Notes: generated by a model from the sequence alone, not told the origin. A stretch of DNA of 64,000 bases from Shewanella cutis (GCF_022410515.1 NZ_JACSDI010000006.1:111294-175293); one strand, 5' to 3'. Counted from the stretch's first letter, positions 47,360 through 56,924 are shown. Numbers and translations: made by a program.

Positions 47360-47512
47360 GGGACACCTCGGAATGTATCTGTTACGTGGTTAAAAATCTG
47401 GCGGCTATGATATACCAATTGCGCTCCGATGGGTATATACCGATTGCTGAGCTATGCCATGACGCTGAGGTTGTTAAAAGTGTCCGTTTCGCAGGCGCCT
47501 AGCTCGATTAAG

Positions 47513-48424
47513 TTAAGTCGTCAGTATGATTTCCCGCTGCTTAGGAATGGCCGACAGTTGAAATTGTGCCACCGCCTGCGCCAGCATTTGTGCCACGTTT
47601 GTTGGCTCAACTGGGGATTGACCTAAAAAGCTGAGGGCCGCATTGAGACTCGCTTGCGGATGCTGCTTATCGATGGCTTGTGCATGGTTTTGTTTTGACA
47701 GTTTAAATCCCGGCGTTAAACAGGCGAGTGGTAAATGCAGCCACTGTGGCGCTGTTAATCCTAAGCTTTGATATAGGCTTAATTGGCGGCAACTGGCTTC
47801 AATCAAATCGCAACCACGTACCACTTCGCTGATACCTTGGTGGGCGTCATCCAGTACCACGGCAAGTTGATAGGCATAGAGGCCATCACTGCGTTTGATA
47901 ATAAAATCTTCAGTGGCGAAGTCATGATCTACAACCACTTTCCCCATCAGATTATCGCTAAACTCAGCAACTTGAGCGCGATTAACCAGTCGAATTGCGC
48001 CAGACTGATGCGGCGTAGCTAATTGATGGCAGCGGCCATCGTAAATTCCACCCATGGCTTGAATTTGTTTGCGACTGCACTGGCAAAAGTAGGCGTTATC
48101 CTCGGCGAGTAACTCATCAAGTTTGGCCTGATAGGCGTCCGTGCGCGCACTTTGATACAGCACGCTATCGTCCCACTCGAAACCATAAGCTTCTAGGGTG
48201 CACAAAATATCATCGGCGGCACCTTTTACTTCCCTTGGTGGATCAATATCTTCAATGCGTATTAACCACTTACCACCCAATGAGCGCGCCCGCAGATAAC
48301 TGCCAAGGGCGGCGACTAGCGAGCCAAAATGCAATGCCCCCGAAGGTGAAGGTGCAAAACGGCCAACGTAAGGACCTTGTGGTGAAATAGCAGTGGTTAA
48401 GGTCGCCATCATAGGATTTGACAT
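47513..48424 (-). CDS. gluQ: Glutamyl-Q tRNA(Asp) synthetase
   Basis: GluQ (YadB) attaches glutamate to queuosine in the anticodon of tRNA-Asp. It is a truncated glutamyl-tRNA synthetase lacking the anticodon-binding domain. The ATG at 48424 gives 303 residues (E. coli about 298-308); an open extension to 48670 runs through a terminator and into dksA and is not coding. Motifs: GRFAPSPSGALHFGSL (HIGH-like), zinc site CQC...YDGRC, and KLSKQNHAQAI (KMSKS-like). There is no strong RBS, and an alternative ATG lies at 48412. It is downstream of dksA past a hairpin, as in E. coli and Shigella. Confidence 0.93.
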   Translation of the reverse strand: MSNPMMATLTTAISPQGPYVGRFAPSPSGALHFGSLVAALGSYLRARSLGGKWLIRIEDIDPPREVKGAADDILCTLEAYGFEWDDSVLYQSARTDAYQAKLDELLAEDNAYFCQCSRKQIQAMGGIYDGRCHQLATPHQSGAIRLVNRAQVAEFSDNLMGKVVVDHDFATEDFIIKRSDGLYAYQLAVVLDDAHQGISEVVRGCDLIEASCRQLSLYQSLGLTAPQWLHLPLACLTPGFKLSKQNHAQAIDKQHPQASLNAALSFLGQSPVEPTNVAQMLAQAVAQFQLSAIPKQREIILTT

Positions 48425-48512
48425 GGGTGACAAGTTAAAGTGGCTGTATTTTAGAGGGATGTTCAGAAAAAGCGAAATATTACAAGGAGGATAAACCAGA
48501 GCGAATAAACAA

Positions 48513-48536
48513 GTAGGCGGGGAAATCCCCGCCTGA
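48513..48536 (-). terminator. Hairpin between dksA and gluQ
   Basis: AGGCGGGG pairs with CCCCGCCT around a 4-base loop, 10 bases after the dksA stop. The following tract (ACTTGTTTATT) is only moderately T-rich, so read-through into gluQ is likely, resembling the attenuating terminator described between these genes in Shigella. Confidence 0.75.
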
Positions 48537-48545
48537 GATGGTCGA

Positions 48546-48989
48546 TTAACCCGCCATTTGCTTCTCTTTGATCTCTGCAAGCGTTTTACAGTCGATACAT
48601 TGATCAGCTGTTGGGCGCGCTTCGAGACGGCGAATGCCGATTTCGATACCGCAAGAATCGCAGAAGCCAAAATCGTCTTCTTCGATTTTTTGTAGGGTCT
48701 TTTCGATCTTCTTGATCAGTTTACGTTCTCTGTCGCGCGCACGTAATTCGAGACTGAACTCTTCTTCCTGTGCTGCACGGTCTACAGGATCGGGAAAGTT
48801 TGCTGCTTCATCCTGCATGTGACTCAGAGTACGGTCGACCTCTTCACGCAACTGATTGCGCCAAGCTTCAAGAATTGTCTTGAAGTGACCCAGTTGCTTA
48901 GCGTTCATATACTCCTCACCGGGTTTTTCCTGGTAGGGACTTACACCTGCGATAGCGAGTACGCCAAGTTTTTTGGTGCCTTCAGGCAT
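48546..48989 (-). CDS. dksA: RNA polymerase-binding transcription factor DksA
   Basis: DksA binds the RNA polymerase secondary channel and works with ppGpp in the stringent response. The 147-residue protein has a coiled-coil (about 33-105) with the tip residues D67-P-V-D70-R-A72, a four-Cys zinc finger (C110, C113, C131, C134) and a C-terminal helix. It is almost the same length as the E. coli protein (151). It lies in the conserved sfsA-dksA-gluQ-pcnB order. Confidence 0.97.
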   Translation of the reverse strand: MPEGTKKLGVLAIAGVSPYQEKPGEEYMNAKQLGHFKTILEAWRNQLREEVDRTLSHMQDEAANFPDPVDRAAQEEEFSLELRARDRERKLIKKIEKTLQKIEEDDFGFCDSCGIEIGIRRLEARPTADQCIDCKTLAEIKEKQMAG

Positions 48990-49152
48990 AACGCATCTCC
49001 TGTCATCATTTGCGTTTGTAGGGCGTCCTTAAGAACGGCCGCTATCTATATCAGAATCTTTACAACGAGGCAAATTTTTCATTTCACCTTGGCAGAAATT
49101 TTTGACTGCCTTCGCTAATTGAAATGAAAAAGCATTTTACTGAATCTTAACA

Positions 49153-49857
49153 TCATACTCGGACTGGACACGATTGGGCTAGATGTATCTCACTAGGGGA
49201 TATTTCACAGCGATACGCTAGTACTTCTACTCCTGATAAAACAGCTTTTTTCAATAAGTTAGCGTATTCAGGGTCGATGTGTGCTGCGGGAGCCACACTC
49301 ATAATGTCAGTATGTTGCACCACAAATAACAATACCGCTCTATGCCCAAGGCGAGCCATATGCATTAATTCTCGCAGGTGTTTTTGGCCGCGAAGACTCA
49401 CCGCATCAGGGAAATAACCTTGGCCATTTTCCTGCAAAGTACAACTTTTGACTTCTATATAGCAGGCGGGTTTTTGAGCGCACTCCAGCAAAATGTCAAT
49501 ACGGCTATTTTCATCTCCATACTTCACTTCGCGGCGTAAACTGTCGTAGCCTGTCAGTTCGGTGATGATGCCTTTATTAAGTGCTTCCTCGACCAGGGCG
49601 TTGGCATTGCCTGAGTGAATGCCAATCAGCGCGCCTGTTGGGGTCGTCATTAATTCCCACGTGTGGGCATACTTACGTTTAGTATTGCTGGACGTTGAGA
49701 ACCACAGGGTTTCACCGGGGAACAGGCAGTTACGCATTGAGCCTGTATTCGGACAGTGGACGGTGATTTCACTGCCGTCTTCGAGTTGAACATCGGCGAG
49801 AAAACGCTTGTAACGTTCGAGTAATTTTCCCGGTTTCAGTGCTGGAGTAAAGTGCAT
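49153..49857 (-). CDS. sfsA: Sugar fermentation stimulation protein homologue SfsA
   Basis: SfsA is a 234-residue protein with an N-terminal OB-like part and a nuclease-like fold (DVL..C and YIEVKSCTL, about 130-140, resembling PD-(D/E)xK). E. coli SfsA binds DNA and influences maltose gene expression; its biochemical role is unclear. Seen motifs: VHCPNTGSM (about 34) and [18 protein letters not shown]. It is upstream of dksA by 163 bases and divergent from pepB. Confidence 0.93.
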   Translation of the reverse strand: MHFTPALKPGKLLERYKRFLADVQLEDGSEITVHCPNTGSMRNCLFPGETLWFSTSSNTKRKYAHTWELMTTPTGALIGIHSGNANALVEEALNKGIITELTGYDSLRREVKYGDENSRIDILLECAQKPACYIEVKSCTLQENGQGYFPDAVSLRGQKHLRELMHMARLGHRAVLLFVVQHTDIMSVAPAAHIDPEYANLLKKAVLSGVEVLAYRCEISPSEIHLAQSCPVRV

Positions 49858-50025
49858 GCTATCCCTGTATCTGGGTGATTCTGGCGCCCAAGACTAACAA
49901 ATTTCGCAAATGTTTACATATTTTACCTGAGTAACTTAGGTTGATGGCTTTTAGTCCCTAGCCGCTGGCAGTAAACTGCCGCCAACTGATGTATGTGCAA
50001 GAACAAATCAAAATAAGGATCCCTC

Positions 50026-51318
50026 ATGAGTGAATTGAAAGTAACTGAAGTGATGAGCGTTGCGTTAACCAAAGATACCCCCGCAGCCCATTGGGGTAAG
50101 GCAGATGTGACTTTTACGGCAGAAGGCGCCTTAGTGCATCTGAGCGGTGGAGACGAGTTGCGTCAAATCCAAATGGCGGCACGTAAATTACGCAATCAAG
50201 GGATCAGTAATGTGGCCTTGTCAGGCTCACTTTGGGATCTAAATAGCCAATGGGTGTTTGCTCAGGGCTTCGCCACCGCAAAACCAGGTTACAAGATCCA
50301 ATGGTGCGGCGATGCCGAGGTACAAGCCGAATTACAGCGTCGCTTAGAAGTGGCTACATTTGCCCGTCAACTGATCAATGAGACTCCTGAGAATCTCTCA
50401 CCAGTGAAACTGGCGCAACAAGCGGCCAAATGGTTAGCTGATATCGGTGGCGCTAAGGTGAGCTACCGTATCATTGAAGGCGAAGCATTATTAGCCGAGC
50501 AATGGATTGGCATCCATGCGGTAGGTCGCGGTAGTGAGCGTCCACCTGCGATGTTAGAGCTTGATTTTAATCCTCTTGCGGCCGATGCCCCCGTGTCTGT
50601 CGCTTTAGTCGGTAAAGGCATTACCTTCGACTCAGGCGGTTACAGCATTAAAGCCTCTGAGGGGATGTTGGGGATGAAGTGCGATATGGGCGGCGCAGCC
50701 ACAGTGACCGCAGCTTTAGGTTTAGCGATCAAATCGGGCCTAAACAAGCGCGTTAAACTCTTCTTATGCTGCGCAGAAAACCTGATCAGCGGCCGTGCTT
50801 ACAAACTGGGCGATATCCTCACCTATAAAAATGGTGTCACAGTTGAAGTGGTAAACACCGATGCCGAAGGTCGTTTGGTATTGGCCGATGGTCTACAAGC
50901 TGCCTCTGCCACGGGAGCACCTTTTATTATCGATGCTGCAACCTTAACCGGCGCGGCGGTCATGGCGGTGGGCTCTAACTACAACGCGATTTTTTCGCCA
51001 CAGGTTGACGTATTACAGTTAGCTCAGCAAAAGGCGTCGACTGTGGCCGAGCGTGTATGGCCATTGCCATTGGATCCTTGGCACAAAGAAATGTGCCCAT
51101 CAGCCTATGCTGACACGGCAAACAGCCGCCCAGTGAAAGGTGGTGGTGCCGGCGGCGCCTCGAATGCGGCAGGTTTCCTATGGCGTTTCGTTTCACCAGA
51201 AGCCAAATGGCTACACGTGGATTTAGCGGCGGCCTTCGAAGATTCGGCTTCTGCACTGTGGGGTGCTGGCGCGACGACTCATGGCGTATTGACCATTAGT
51301 GAGCTGATTAAAAGCTAA
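50026..51318 (+). CDS. pepB: Peptidase B (M17 leucyl aminopeptidase family)
   Basis: Cytosolic metallo-aminopeptidase of 430 residues that releases N-terminal amino acids from peptides. The C-terminal M17 catalytic domain shows GKGITFDSGGYSIK, MKCDMGGAATV and NTDAEGRLVLADGL, the metal-binding and catalytic signatures. The N-terminus and length match E. coli PepB (427) rather than PepA (503). It is monocistronic with its own terminator. Confidence 0.95.
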   Translation: MSELKVTEVMSVALTKDTPAAHWGKADVTFTAEGALVHLSGGDELRQIQMAARKLRNQGISNVALSGSLWDLNSQWVFAQGFATAKPGYKIQWCGDAEVQAELQRRLEVATFARQLINETPENLSPVKLAQQAAKWLADIGGAKVSYRIIEGEALLAEQWIGIHAVGRGSERPPAMLELDFNPLAADAPVSVALVGKGITFDSGGYSIKASEGMLGMKCDMGGAATVTAALGLAIKSGLNKRVKLFLCCAENLISGRAYKLGDILTYKNGVTVEVVNTDAEGRLVLADGLQAASATGAPFIIDAATLTGAAVMAVGSNYNAIFSPQVDVLQLAQQKASTVAERVWPLPLDPWHKEMCPSAYADTANSRPVKGGGAGGASNAAGFLWRFVSPEAKWLHVDLAAAFEDSASALWGAGATTHGVLTISELIKS

Positions 51319-51382
51319 GTTTGCCTTCACGACTAAGTTTACCTTTGCGGCTAAGCTTACGAGTGCAATTTCTTATTGAGTT

Positions 51383-51408
51383 AAAACCGCCTGCGGGCGG
51401 TTTTTTAT
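51383..51408 (+). terminator. Terminator after pepB
   Basis: AAAACCGCC pairs with GGCGGTTTT around TGCG, followed by a T run. Confidence 0.92.
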
Positions 51409-51505
51409 TGCATACTTTAGGAATTGGATGTACTTGCTTCTTAAGTTTTATTTGTAATTCAATATTTTATTTCATGATTCTGGCAGAGATGATTGCCTGG
51501 GGAAA

Positions 51506-52006
51506 ATGATGCTAAGGATACGTAAAGCGACGCAATTGGATGCAAAGGCCTGCTGGGATATCCGCAATGCAGCCATTAATAAAGGCTGCGCCGGATTTTA
51601 TGATGCGGACGATCTGATTATTTGGACCGAAGGCGAATTGACCGAGCAATTTAGTCGTATCGTCGATGCGCATTTTTATGTGGCAGAGCAATCCAACAAT
51701 AAGCCACCACTTAAGAGAGTGATCGGTATGGTCATGCTGGATGAACCCTACGCTCAGGTTGAAGCGTTATTTGTGTCCCCCGACGCTATGGGGTTAGGTG
51801 TTGGTAAATCTCTGCTGCAATTTATTGAAACAAAAGCTTTTAACTTAGGCATCGCCCAATTGCGATTAGAGTCTACCCTCAATGCCGTAGGGTTTTATCG
51901 CCACTGCGGATTCGGTGGTGAAGGCTTAGAGGAAGACTCCATCTATTGCTCACCCCGTGGCATCGCCTTGGAATGTATGGTGATGTATAAAAATCTGGCT
52001 TGCTAG
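51506..52006 (+). CDS. GNAT family N-acetyltransferase
   Basis: A 166-residue GNAT acetyltransferase. The acetyl-CoA-binding motif A is visible as VEALFVSPDAMGLGVGKSLLQFIE (about 92-115), followed by LRLESTLNAVGFYRHCGF (motif B). The substrate is not predictable. The start is ATG 51506 or 51509, with GGGGA upstream. It stands alone between pepB and a repeat-bearing spacer. Confidence 0.88.
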   Translation: MMLRIRKATQLDAKACWDIRNAAINKGCAGFYDADDLIIWTEGELTEQFSRIVDAHFYVAEQSNNKPPLKRVIGMVMLDEPYAQVEALFVSPDAMGLGVGKSLLQFIETKAFNLGIAQLRLESTLNAVGFYRHCGFGGEGLEEDSIYCSPRGIALECMVMYKNLAC

Positions 52007-52105
52007 GGCGCAGCCAAAAACGCTGCTGCTAGAATCTAGGGCGTTGCTTCGCAACAACTAGAGTGCTTCGCTGTTAGAACCTAGAACCTATTTTGTTGAA
52101 CGTTA

Positions 52106-52235
52106 CTGGCATACCTAAGGGAATCAACAGATCAAGCATGGACGTGGAATTAACTGCTAAGACTTAACGCTGAATAGGGTTGCTGGCATACCCAAGGGAA
52201 TCAACAGATCAAGATGGGGGAATTAACTCCCAAGA
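52106..52235. repeat. Pair of ~53-58-base direct repeats
   Basis: CTGGCATACC-TAAGGGAATC at 52106 recurs as CTGGCATACC-CAAGGGAATC at 52183, both continuing through AACAGATCAAG, then ATGG, GGAATTAACT and AAGA. Units span about 52106-52163 and 52183-52235, 77 bases apart. Upstream (52030-52090) lie CTAGAA-rich fragments and a GTTGCTTCGCAAC hairpin. Together they fill the 360-base gap between the GNAT gene and prkB; no gene was seen there. Confidence 0.85.
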
Positions 52236-52366
52236 GTATGCCAACTATCGTTCTTTCGCCTGAAATCCCGATGGCAATAAGATTAACTTCTATGGCTTAA
52301 ATCAAGCTTAATCTATTGCTCAAAAAGGTTTTATTTCATTATTCGTCAGCCAAAAATAGACCTATA

Positions 52367-53254
52367 TTAGTTGGCTTGAGGGCTATTGAGCTGTTGGCGT
52401 TTTTCCATTAAATCCTTAATCAGCGGTGTGAGTATAAGTTCCATCGCTAAGGACATTTTGCCTCCGGGTACAACTAGGGTATTGACCCGCGACATAAAGG
52501 ATCCTTGGATCATGCTTAAATAATAGGGGAAGTCGACATTGTTTATGCCGCGAAAACGGATCACCACAAAGCTTTCATCTAGGCTTGGAATATCCTTGGC
52601 GCTGAAGGGGTTAGAGGTATCTACCGTCGGCACCCGTTGGAAGTTGATATGGGTGCGCGAAAATTGCGGCGTCATATGCTTAATGTAATCGTCCATACTG
52701 CGGACAATCGAGCCCATGACTTTTTCGCGGCTATGGCCACGCTCCGAAGTATCACGAATGATCTTTTGGATCCACTCCAAGTTTACGATGGGCACCATGC
52801 CGATCAGCAAATCGACATGCTGGGCTACATTGGCATCACCTGTGACTACGCCGCCATGTAAGCCTTCGTAATAAAGCATATCGGTGTTTTCAGGCAGTGG
52901 CCGCCATTGGGTGAAGGTGCCTGGCATTTGGTTAAAGGGCACGGCTTCATCGAAGGTATGTAAATAGCTGCGGGTTTCACCTTGGCCGGTGGCGCCATAA
53001 TCGCGAAAGCATTGCTCTAGGCGGGCAAAATTATTGGCCTCGGGGCCAAAATAGCTCAGGTTACGATTCTCGGCTTGGGATTTACGGATCATCACTTCCA
53101 TTTCTGCGCGGGTATAGTGATGAAAACTATCCCCTTCGACAAAGGCGGCATTAATTCCAAGTTGGCGAAAAATATGACTAAAGGCTGTGGTGGTTGTGGT
53201 GGTTCCTGCGCCGGATGAGCCTGTAACTGCAATAATTGGATGTTTTGCTGACAT
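52367..53254 (-). CDS. prkB: Phosphoribulokinase-like protein PrkB
   Basis: A 295-residue P-loop kinase of the phosphoribulokinase/uridine kinase family, closely like E. coli PrkB (YhfC-region): GSSGAGTTTT (Walker A, residue 12), EGDSFHHYTR, YFGPEANNF, EGLHGG and the RVPTVDTSNPF block. Outside photosynthetic organisms its substrate is not established. It lies downstream of yheT-yheU on the same strand, the order seen in E. coli. Confidence 0.93.
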   Translation of the reverse strand: MSAKHPIIAVTGSSGAGTTTTTTAFSHIFRQLGINAAFVEGDSFHHYTRAEMEVMIRKSQAENRNLSYFGPEANNFARLEQCFRDYGATGQGETRSYLHTFDEAVPFNQMPGTFTQWRPLPENTDMLYYEGLHGGVVTGDANVAQHVDLLIGMVPIVNLEWIQKIIRDTSERGHSREKVMGSIVRSMDDYIKHMTPQFSRTHINFQRVPTVDTSNPFSAKDIPSLDESFVVIRFRGINNVDFPYYLSMIQGSFMSRVNTLVVPGGKMSLAMELILTPLIKDLMEKRQQLNSPQAN

Positions 53255-53338
53255 TTTTTCTACCTAGGAACCTAAAGAGCCGCTCAGTTGAAGCGATAAA
53301 TCGTATAAGCTATTTATACGGCACAGGGATACTAATGG

Positions 53339-53584
53339 TCAATCTTGCCGTTTGGCCACTTGGTCAGCGTGACGAATGGCAAAAGACTCATCCTCTTCAC
53401 TGTATTCTAAGACGAGTTTACCTTGTTTAAGTGCTTGTTGGCATTGCACTATTGCACCTGATAGTTCTTGCTCATCGAGGCTGGTAAAACTACCATCCTC
53501 CACTTGCCCTAACAGATATTCGCGGATCAAGTTGACTAAGGTCTCTTTGGGAAGTTGTAGCAAAGCATCATAGGGGATAAGCAT
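53339..53584 (-). CDS. yheU: YheU family protein
   Basis: A small acidic 81-residue protein of the YheU family (starts MLIPYDALLQLPKETL). Its fold is helical with no known function. It sits 9 bases after yheT and upstream of prkB, as in E. coli, suggesting a co-transcribed yheT-yheU-prkB unit. Confidence 0.93.
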   Translation of the reverse strand: MLIPYDALLQLPKETLVNLIREYLLGQVEDGSFTSLDEQELSGAIVQCQQALKQGKLVLEYSEEDESFAIRHADQVAKRQD

Positions 53585-53593
53585 TCGGGTTCC

Positions 53594-54577
53594 TTAAGGT
53601 GCCGATGACGCGTCATTGGCGAGTAAAAAGTCTAAAATGCGCCGCTCTAGATAATAGCGTGGCTTCCAAGGTGCGCCGCCTTCGATAAAACCAACATGGC
53701 CGCCATGGGCATGGAGCTCATATTCTACATGCTCAGAAATCTGGCTTGGATGGGGGATGACCTCATCCGTCATAAAGGGGTCGTCCAAAGCGTGCAATAT
53801 GAGTGTGGGTTTGGTGATGCGATTAACATAAGTTAAGCCGCTAGCACGAGTATAGTAATCTTCCACGCCTAAAAATCCATGGAGTGGCGCGGTCACTTTG
53901 TCGTCAAAGTCATAAAAAGTATTGAGATTAGTGACTTGTGCTGGGGTCAACGGCATAGCGCTAGCCAAATCTGGGTCGGTAAGCTTTTGATTGACCTTAT
54001 GTTGTAACTGCTTGATTAAATGGCTTTGGTACACCTTTGAGAAGCCGTGTTCTAAACGCTTAGCGCACGCTGATAATTGCAATGGGGCTGACACCACTAC
54101 GGCACGCGTTAACAGACTTTGGTCTTGATATTCGCCTTGGTATTTGGTCAGTACGTTGCCGCCCAAGCTGTAACCTACGGCCAATAAAGGTGATTGCGGA
54201 TAGGTTTGTTGCAGCAGGCTTAAGCTAAACTGCAGGTCATCGGTGTCACCACTGTGATAACTGCGGGCGAGGCGATTGGCTTCTCCCGAGCAGCTCCGGT
54301 GGTGGTGAACTACCGCAGCCAGCCCCTGCGTTTTGCAGGCTTGCAGTATACGTCTGGCATAGTGTGACTGTGCGCTGCCTTCTAATCCATGGATGATGAC
54401 CACAATCGGTTTACCAACTTTTGGAGTGGCTTGCCAATCTAAATCGATAAAATCGCCGTCGGGCAGCTCCAGTCGTTGCCGTTCAAGCACAGGTTTGGCC
54501 ACTTTAGTGAATACGGGCAAAATTGTTTGTACATGGGGACTTTTGGCCCACCAAGGCGGTGTAAAAGCGTTCGGCAT
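53594..54577 (-). CDS. yheT: Alpha/beta hydrolase YheT
   Basis: A 327-residue alpha/beta hydrolase. The nucleophile elbow GYSLGG (G-x-S-x-G) is near residue 140, an oxyanion-type IHGLEGS is near residue 62, the acid lies in LHALDDPF, and a C-terminal His in HGGHVGF completes the triad. The family (YheT/ABHD1-3-like) is a putative esterase with unknown substrate. It is the first gene of yheT-yheU-prkB and divergent from the oxidoreductase pair. Confidence 0.92.
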   Translation of the reverse strand: MPNAFTPPWWAKSPHVQTILPVFTKVAKPVLERQRLELPDGDFIDLDWQATPKVGKPIVVIIHGLEGSAQSHYARRILQACKTQGLAAVVHHHRSCSGEANRLARSYHSGDTDDLQFSLSLLQQTYPQSPLLAVGYSLGGNVLTKYQGEYQDQSLLTRAVVVSAPLQLSACAKRLEHGFSKVYQSHLIKQLQHKVNQKLTDPDLASAMPLTPAQVTNLNTFYDFDDKVTAPLHGFLGVEDYYTRASGLTYVNRITKPTLILHALDDPFMTDEVIPHPSQISEHVEYELHAHGGHVGFIEGGAPWKPRYYLERRILDFLLANDASSAP

Positions 54578-54688
54578 GGGATCTTATCTTGATATCAACT
54601 ATTGCTGAAAATTAAAACGTGTGTTTAATTTAGACTCGCAGTCATTGTAGCACAGTAATTTAACACTAAACGTCTTGGGGAGACATTG

Positions 54689-55195
54689 ATGAACAGACGA
54701 ACCTTTTTATTAGGTGCGTTTGCCGGTACCGCGGCGATAGCCTTGGGGGTTAATCTCTATTCTCCCGAATTTAGTCTGCCCGATGAAGCTGAGGGTAAAG
54801 ACTACCGTTTATTATTCAGTGTGTTATTGCCTGTGATGCTTGATGGGGCCTTGCCCGATGTGGCAACTCACAAGGCGGCGGCACAAAATCGTACCTTAGA
54901 TGCCATTAAACAATCGATTGCAGTATTGCCCGATGAACAACAGGCCGAGCTATTTGAGCTACTCGATATGCTGGAAAATCGCCTCGGTTTACTGCTCCTC
55001 ACCTCGAGTATGACGCCGCTGCTAATGCGTTCTCCCGCCGAACTCACTCAAATGCTGGAGAGTTGGCGCCACAGCTATTTTGCTTTGTTGCAAACGGCTT
55101 ACTTAGGGTTACGAGAGTTAGTCATGGCAAGTTATTACGCCTGTCCTGAGCATTGGAGTCGACTCCATTATGCCAAGCCTGAATTATTCAAATAG
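54689..55195 (+). CDS. TAT-exported small subunit of GMC oxidoreductase (gluconate dehydrogenase subunit 3-like)
   Basis: A 168-residue protein with a twin-arginine signal (NRRTFLLGAFAGTAA). It resembles subunit 3 (gamma) of membrane-bound gluconate 2-dehydrogenase, which carries its large flavoprotein partner through the TAT pathway. The ATG at 54689 after GGGGAG is preferred to the TTG at 54686. It lies 46 bases upstream of the GMC flavoprotein, which lacks its own signal, supporting export as a pair. Confidence 0.82.
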   Translation: MNRRTFLLGAFAGTAAIALGVNLYSPEFSLPDEAEGKDYRLLFSVLLPVMLDGALPDVATHKAAAQNRTLDAIKQSIAVLPDEQQAELFELLDMLENRLGLLLLTSSMTPLLMRSPAELTQMLESWRHSYFALLQTAYLGLRELVMASYYACPEHWSRLHYAKPELFK

Positions 55196-55241
55196 GCAAA
55201 ATTTCTAATAATAACAATTAAGTGAAAGTGGAGCGTTCCAA

Positions 55242-56837
55242 TTGGCAATCGTAGACCCCATAGTGACAGGCTTAAATGCCGGTTGGCAGCACACTGATGC
55301 GAGTCAGCTACAAGCAAATCAACAATTTGAAGCCGATGTGGTGATTGTGGGCACGGGCGCTGGCGGCGGTGTGGCGGCGGAGATCCTCACTCAAGCCGGA
55401 CTCAGTGTGATCATGATTGAAGCGGGGCCGCTTAAATCCTCCAGCGATTTTAATATGGAAGAGCGAGTCGCATACCCGAATTTGTACCAACAGGCTGCGG
55501 CGATGAAAACCGCTGATAAGGCGATTGGTATTTTCCAAGGTCGTGCCGTGGGTGGCTCGACCACCATCAATTGGACCACTTCCATCCGTACGCCAAAGGA
55601 AGCCTTAGCCTTTTGGGCGCAGCATAAATCCGTTGCGGGGCTTGACTCCGAAGCCCTCGTGCCTTGGTTTGAACAAATGGAGCAACGGCTCAATATTCAT
55701 GAATGGAATTATGAACCTAACCGTAATAACGGCGCGCTCAAGCAAGGCTGTATCAATCTAGGTTGGGAATATACCGTCATCAAGCGCAATGTGGCGGGCT
55801 GTTGGAATACTGGCTATTGCGGTATGGGCTGCCCTGTTAATGCCAAGCAGTCGATGTTAGTCACGACAATTCCGAGCGCATTAGACAAGGGCGCTCAACT
55901 TATCAGCCGCGCCAAAGTTGTTAAGATAGAACATCATAATGGCCAAGTTTTTGCTCTTAAGGCACAAGCGTTAGATGTGAATTTACGGCCGACGTCGGTT
56001 GAGCTGCTGTTTAAAGCCAAACACTATATTTTAAGTGCGGGCGCTATCCACACGCCGACCTTAATGATGCGCTCCGAGGTGCCTGATCCCTACCAACTAT
56101 TGGGCAAACGCACTTTTTTACATCCCACGGTGCTGTCTGGTGGGGTATTTGCCGATGTGATTAATGCCCACAGCGGCGCGCCGCAATCTATCTATTCGGA
56201 TGAATTTGTTTGGAAAAATGGCGCAGATGGCGAGTTAGGTTACAAGCTTGAAGTGCCGCCGGTGCATCCTATATTAATCGCCTCTAAGACCATAGGTTAC
56301 GGCATAAGCCATGCTGAGTTGATGGCGCAGTTTAATCAGTTACAGGTCACCATTGCCTTGGTTCGTGATGGCTATCATCCCGACAGCCAAGGCGGGCAAG
56401 TGCATTTAACCCCAACCGGCTTTACGTTAGATTATCCACTAACCGAGGCCTTTTGGCGGGCGGCGCGGCGAGCCTACGCCAGCATGGCCGAATTGCAATT
56501 TTCGGCGGGCGCTTTAAAAGTACTGCCTATTAGTGACGGTATGCCTTATCTGTCCTCATGGAAGGAGGCGAAAGAGAGCATAGCGCAAATGGACTTAGCG
56601 CCACTAAAGACTGTGGTGGCCTCTGCCCATGTGATGGGCGGCTGTCCATTCGGCGAAGATGAAAAGCTTTCTATGGTCAATAGTTATGGTCAGTCACATT
56701 ATCTGGATAATCTGTCGGTGATGGACGGCTCTATCTTCCCGACCAGTCTCGGGGCTAATCCGCAGCTGTCGATTTATGGCATTACCGCGCGCAATGCCAC
56801 CGCGTTGGCGCAAAAGCTGACAGATGGTAAAGGCTGA
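55242..56837 (+). CDS. GMC family FAD-dependent oxidoreductase
   Basis: A 531-residue glucose-methanol-choline family flavoprotein. The N-terminal FAD-binding motif is VVIVGTGAGGGVAAE (about 33-47), then GGSTTINWT. A Cys cluster CWNTGYCGMGCP lies near residue 187. C-terminal catalytic His motifs are SAHVMGGCPFG and TSLGANPQLSIYG. The start is TTG 55242 after GTGGAG. It is probably exported bound to the upstream TAT-signal subunit and oxidises a sugar, sugar acid or alcohol in the periplasm. The cytochrome c subunit usual in three-part gluconate dehydrogenases is absent here, so the electron acceptor is unknown. Confidence 0.87.
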   Translation: MAIVDPIVTGLNAGWQHTDASQLQANQQFEADVVIVGTGAGGGVAAEILTQAGLSVIMIEAGPLKSSSDFNMEERVAYPNLYQQAAAMKTADKAIGIFQGRAVGGSTTINWTTSIRTPKEALAFWAQHKSVAGLDSEALVPWFEQMEQRLNIHEWNYEPNRNNGALKQGCINLGWEYTVIKRNVAGCWNTGYCGMGCPVNAKQSMLVTTIPSALDKGAQLISRAKVVKIEHHNGQVFALKAQALDVNLRPTSVELLFKAKHYILSAGAIHTPTLMMRSEVPDPYQLLGKRTFLHPTVLSGGVFADVINAHSGAPQSIYSDEFVWKNGADGELGYKLEVPPVHPILIASKTIGYGISHAELMAQFNQLQVTIALVRDGYHPDSQGGQVHLTPTGFTLDYPLTEAFWRAARRAYASMAELQFSAGALKVLPISDGMPYLSSWKEAKESIAQMDLAPLKTVVASAHVMGGCPFGEDEKLSMVNSYGQSHYLDNLSVMDGSIFPTSLGANPQLSIYGITARNATALAQKLTDGKG

Positions 56838-56924
56838 TATTTCCTCGGCATGGGGTGGCATATTGCCGCATAAGTCAGTCGTTAACACTTATGCGGTATA
56901 AACCCAATGAGTTGTCTACTTGCG

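Noticed and set aside
48425..48670. N-terminal extension of gluQ
   Set aside because: It runs through the dksA-gluQ hairpin and antiparallel-free overlap of dksA; homology starts after 48424.
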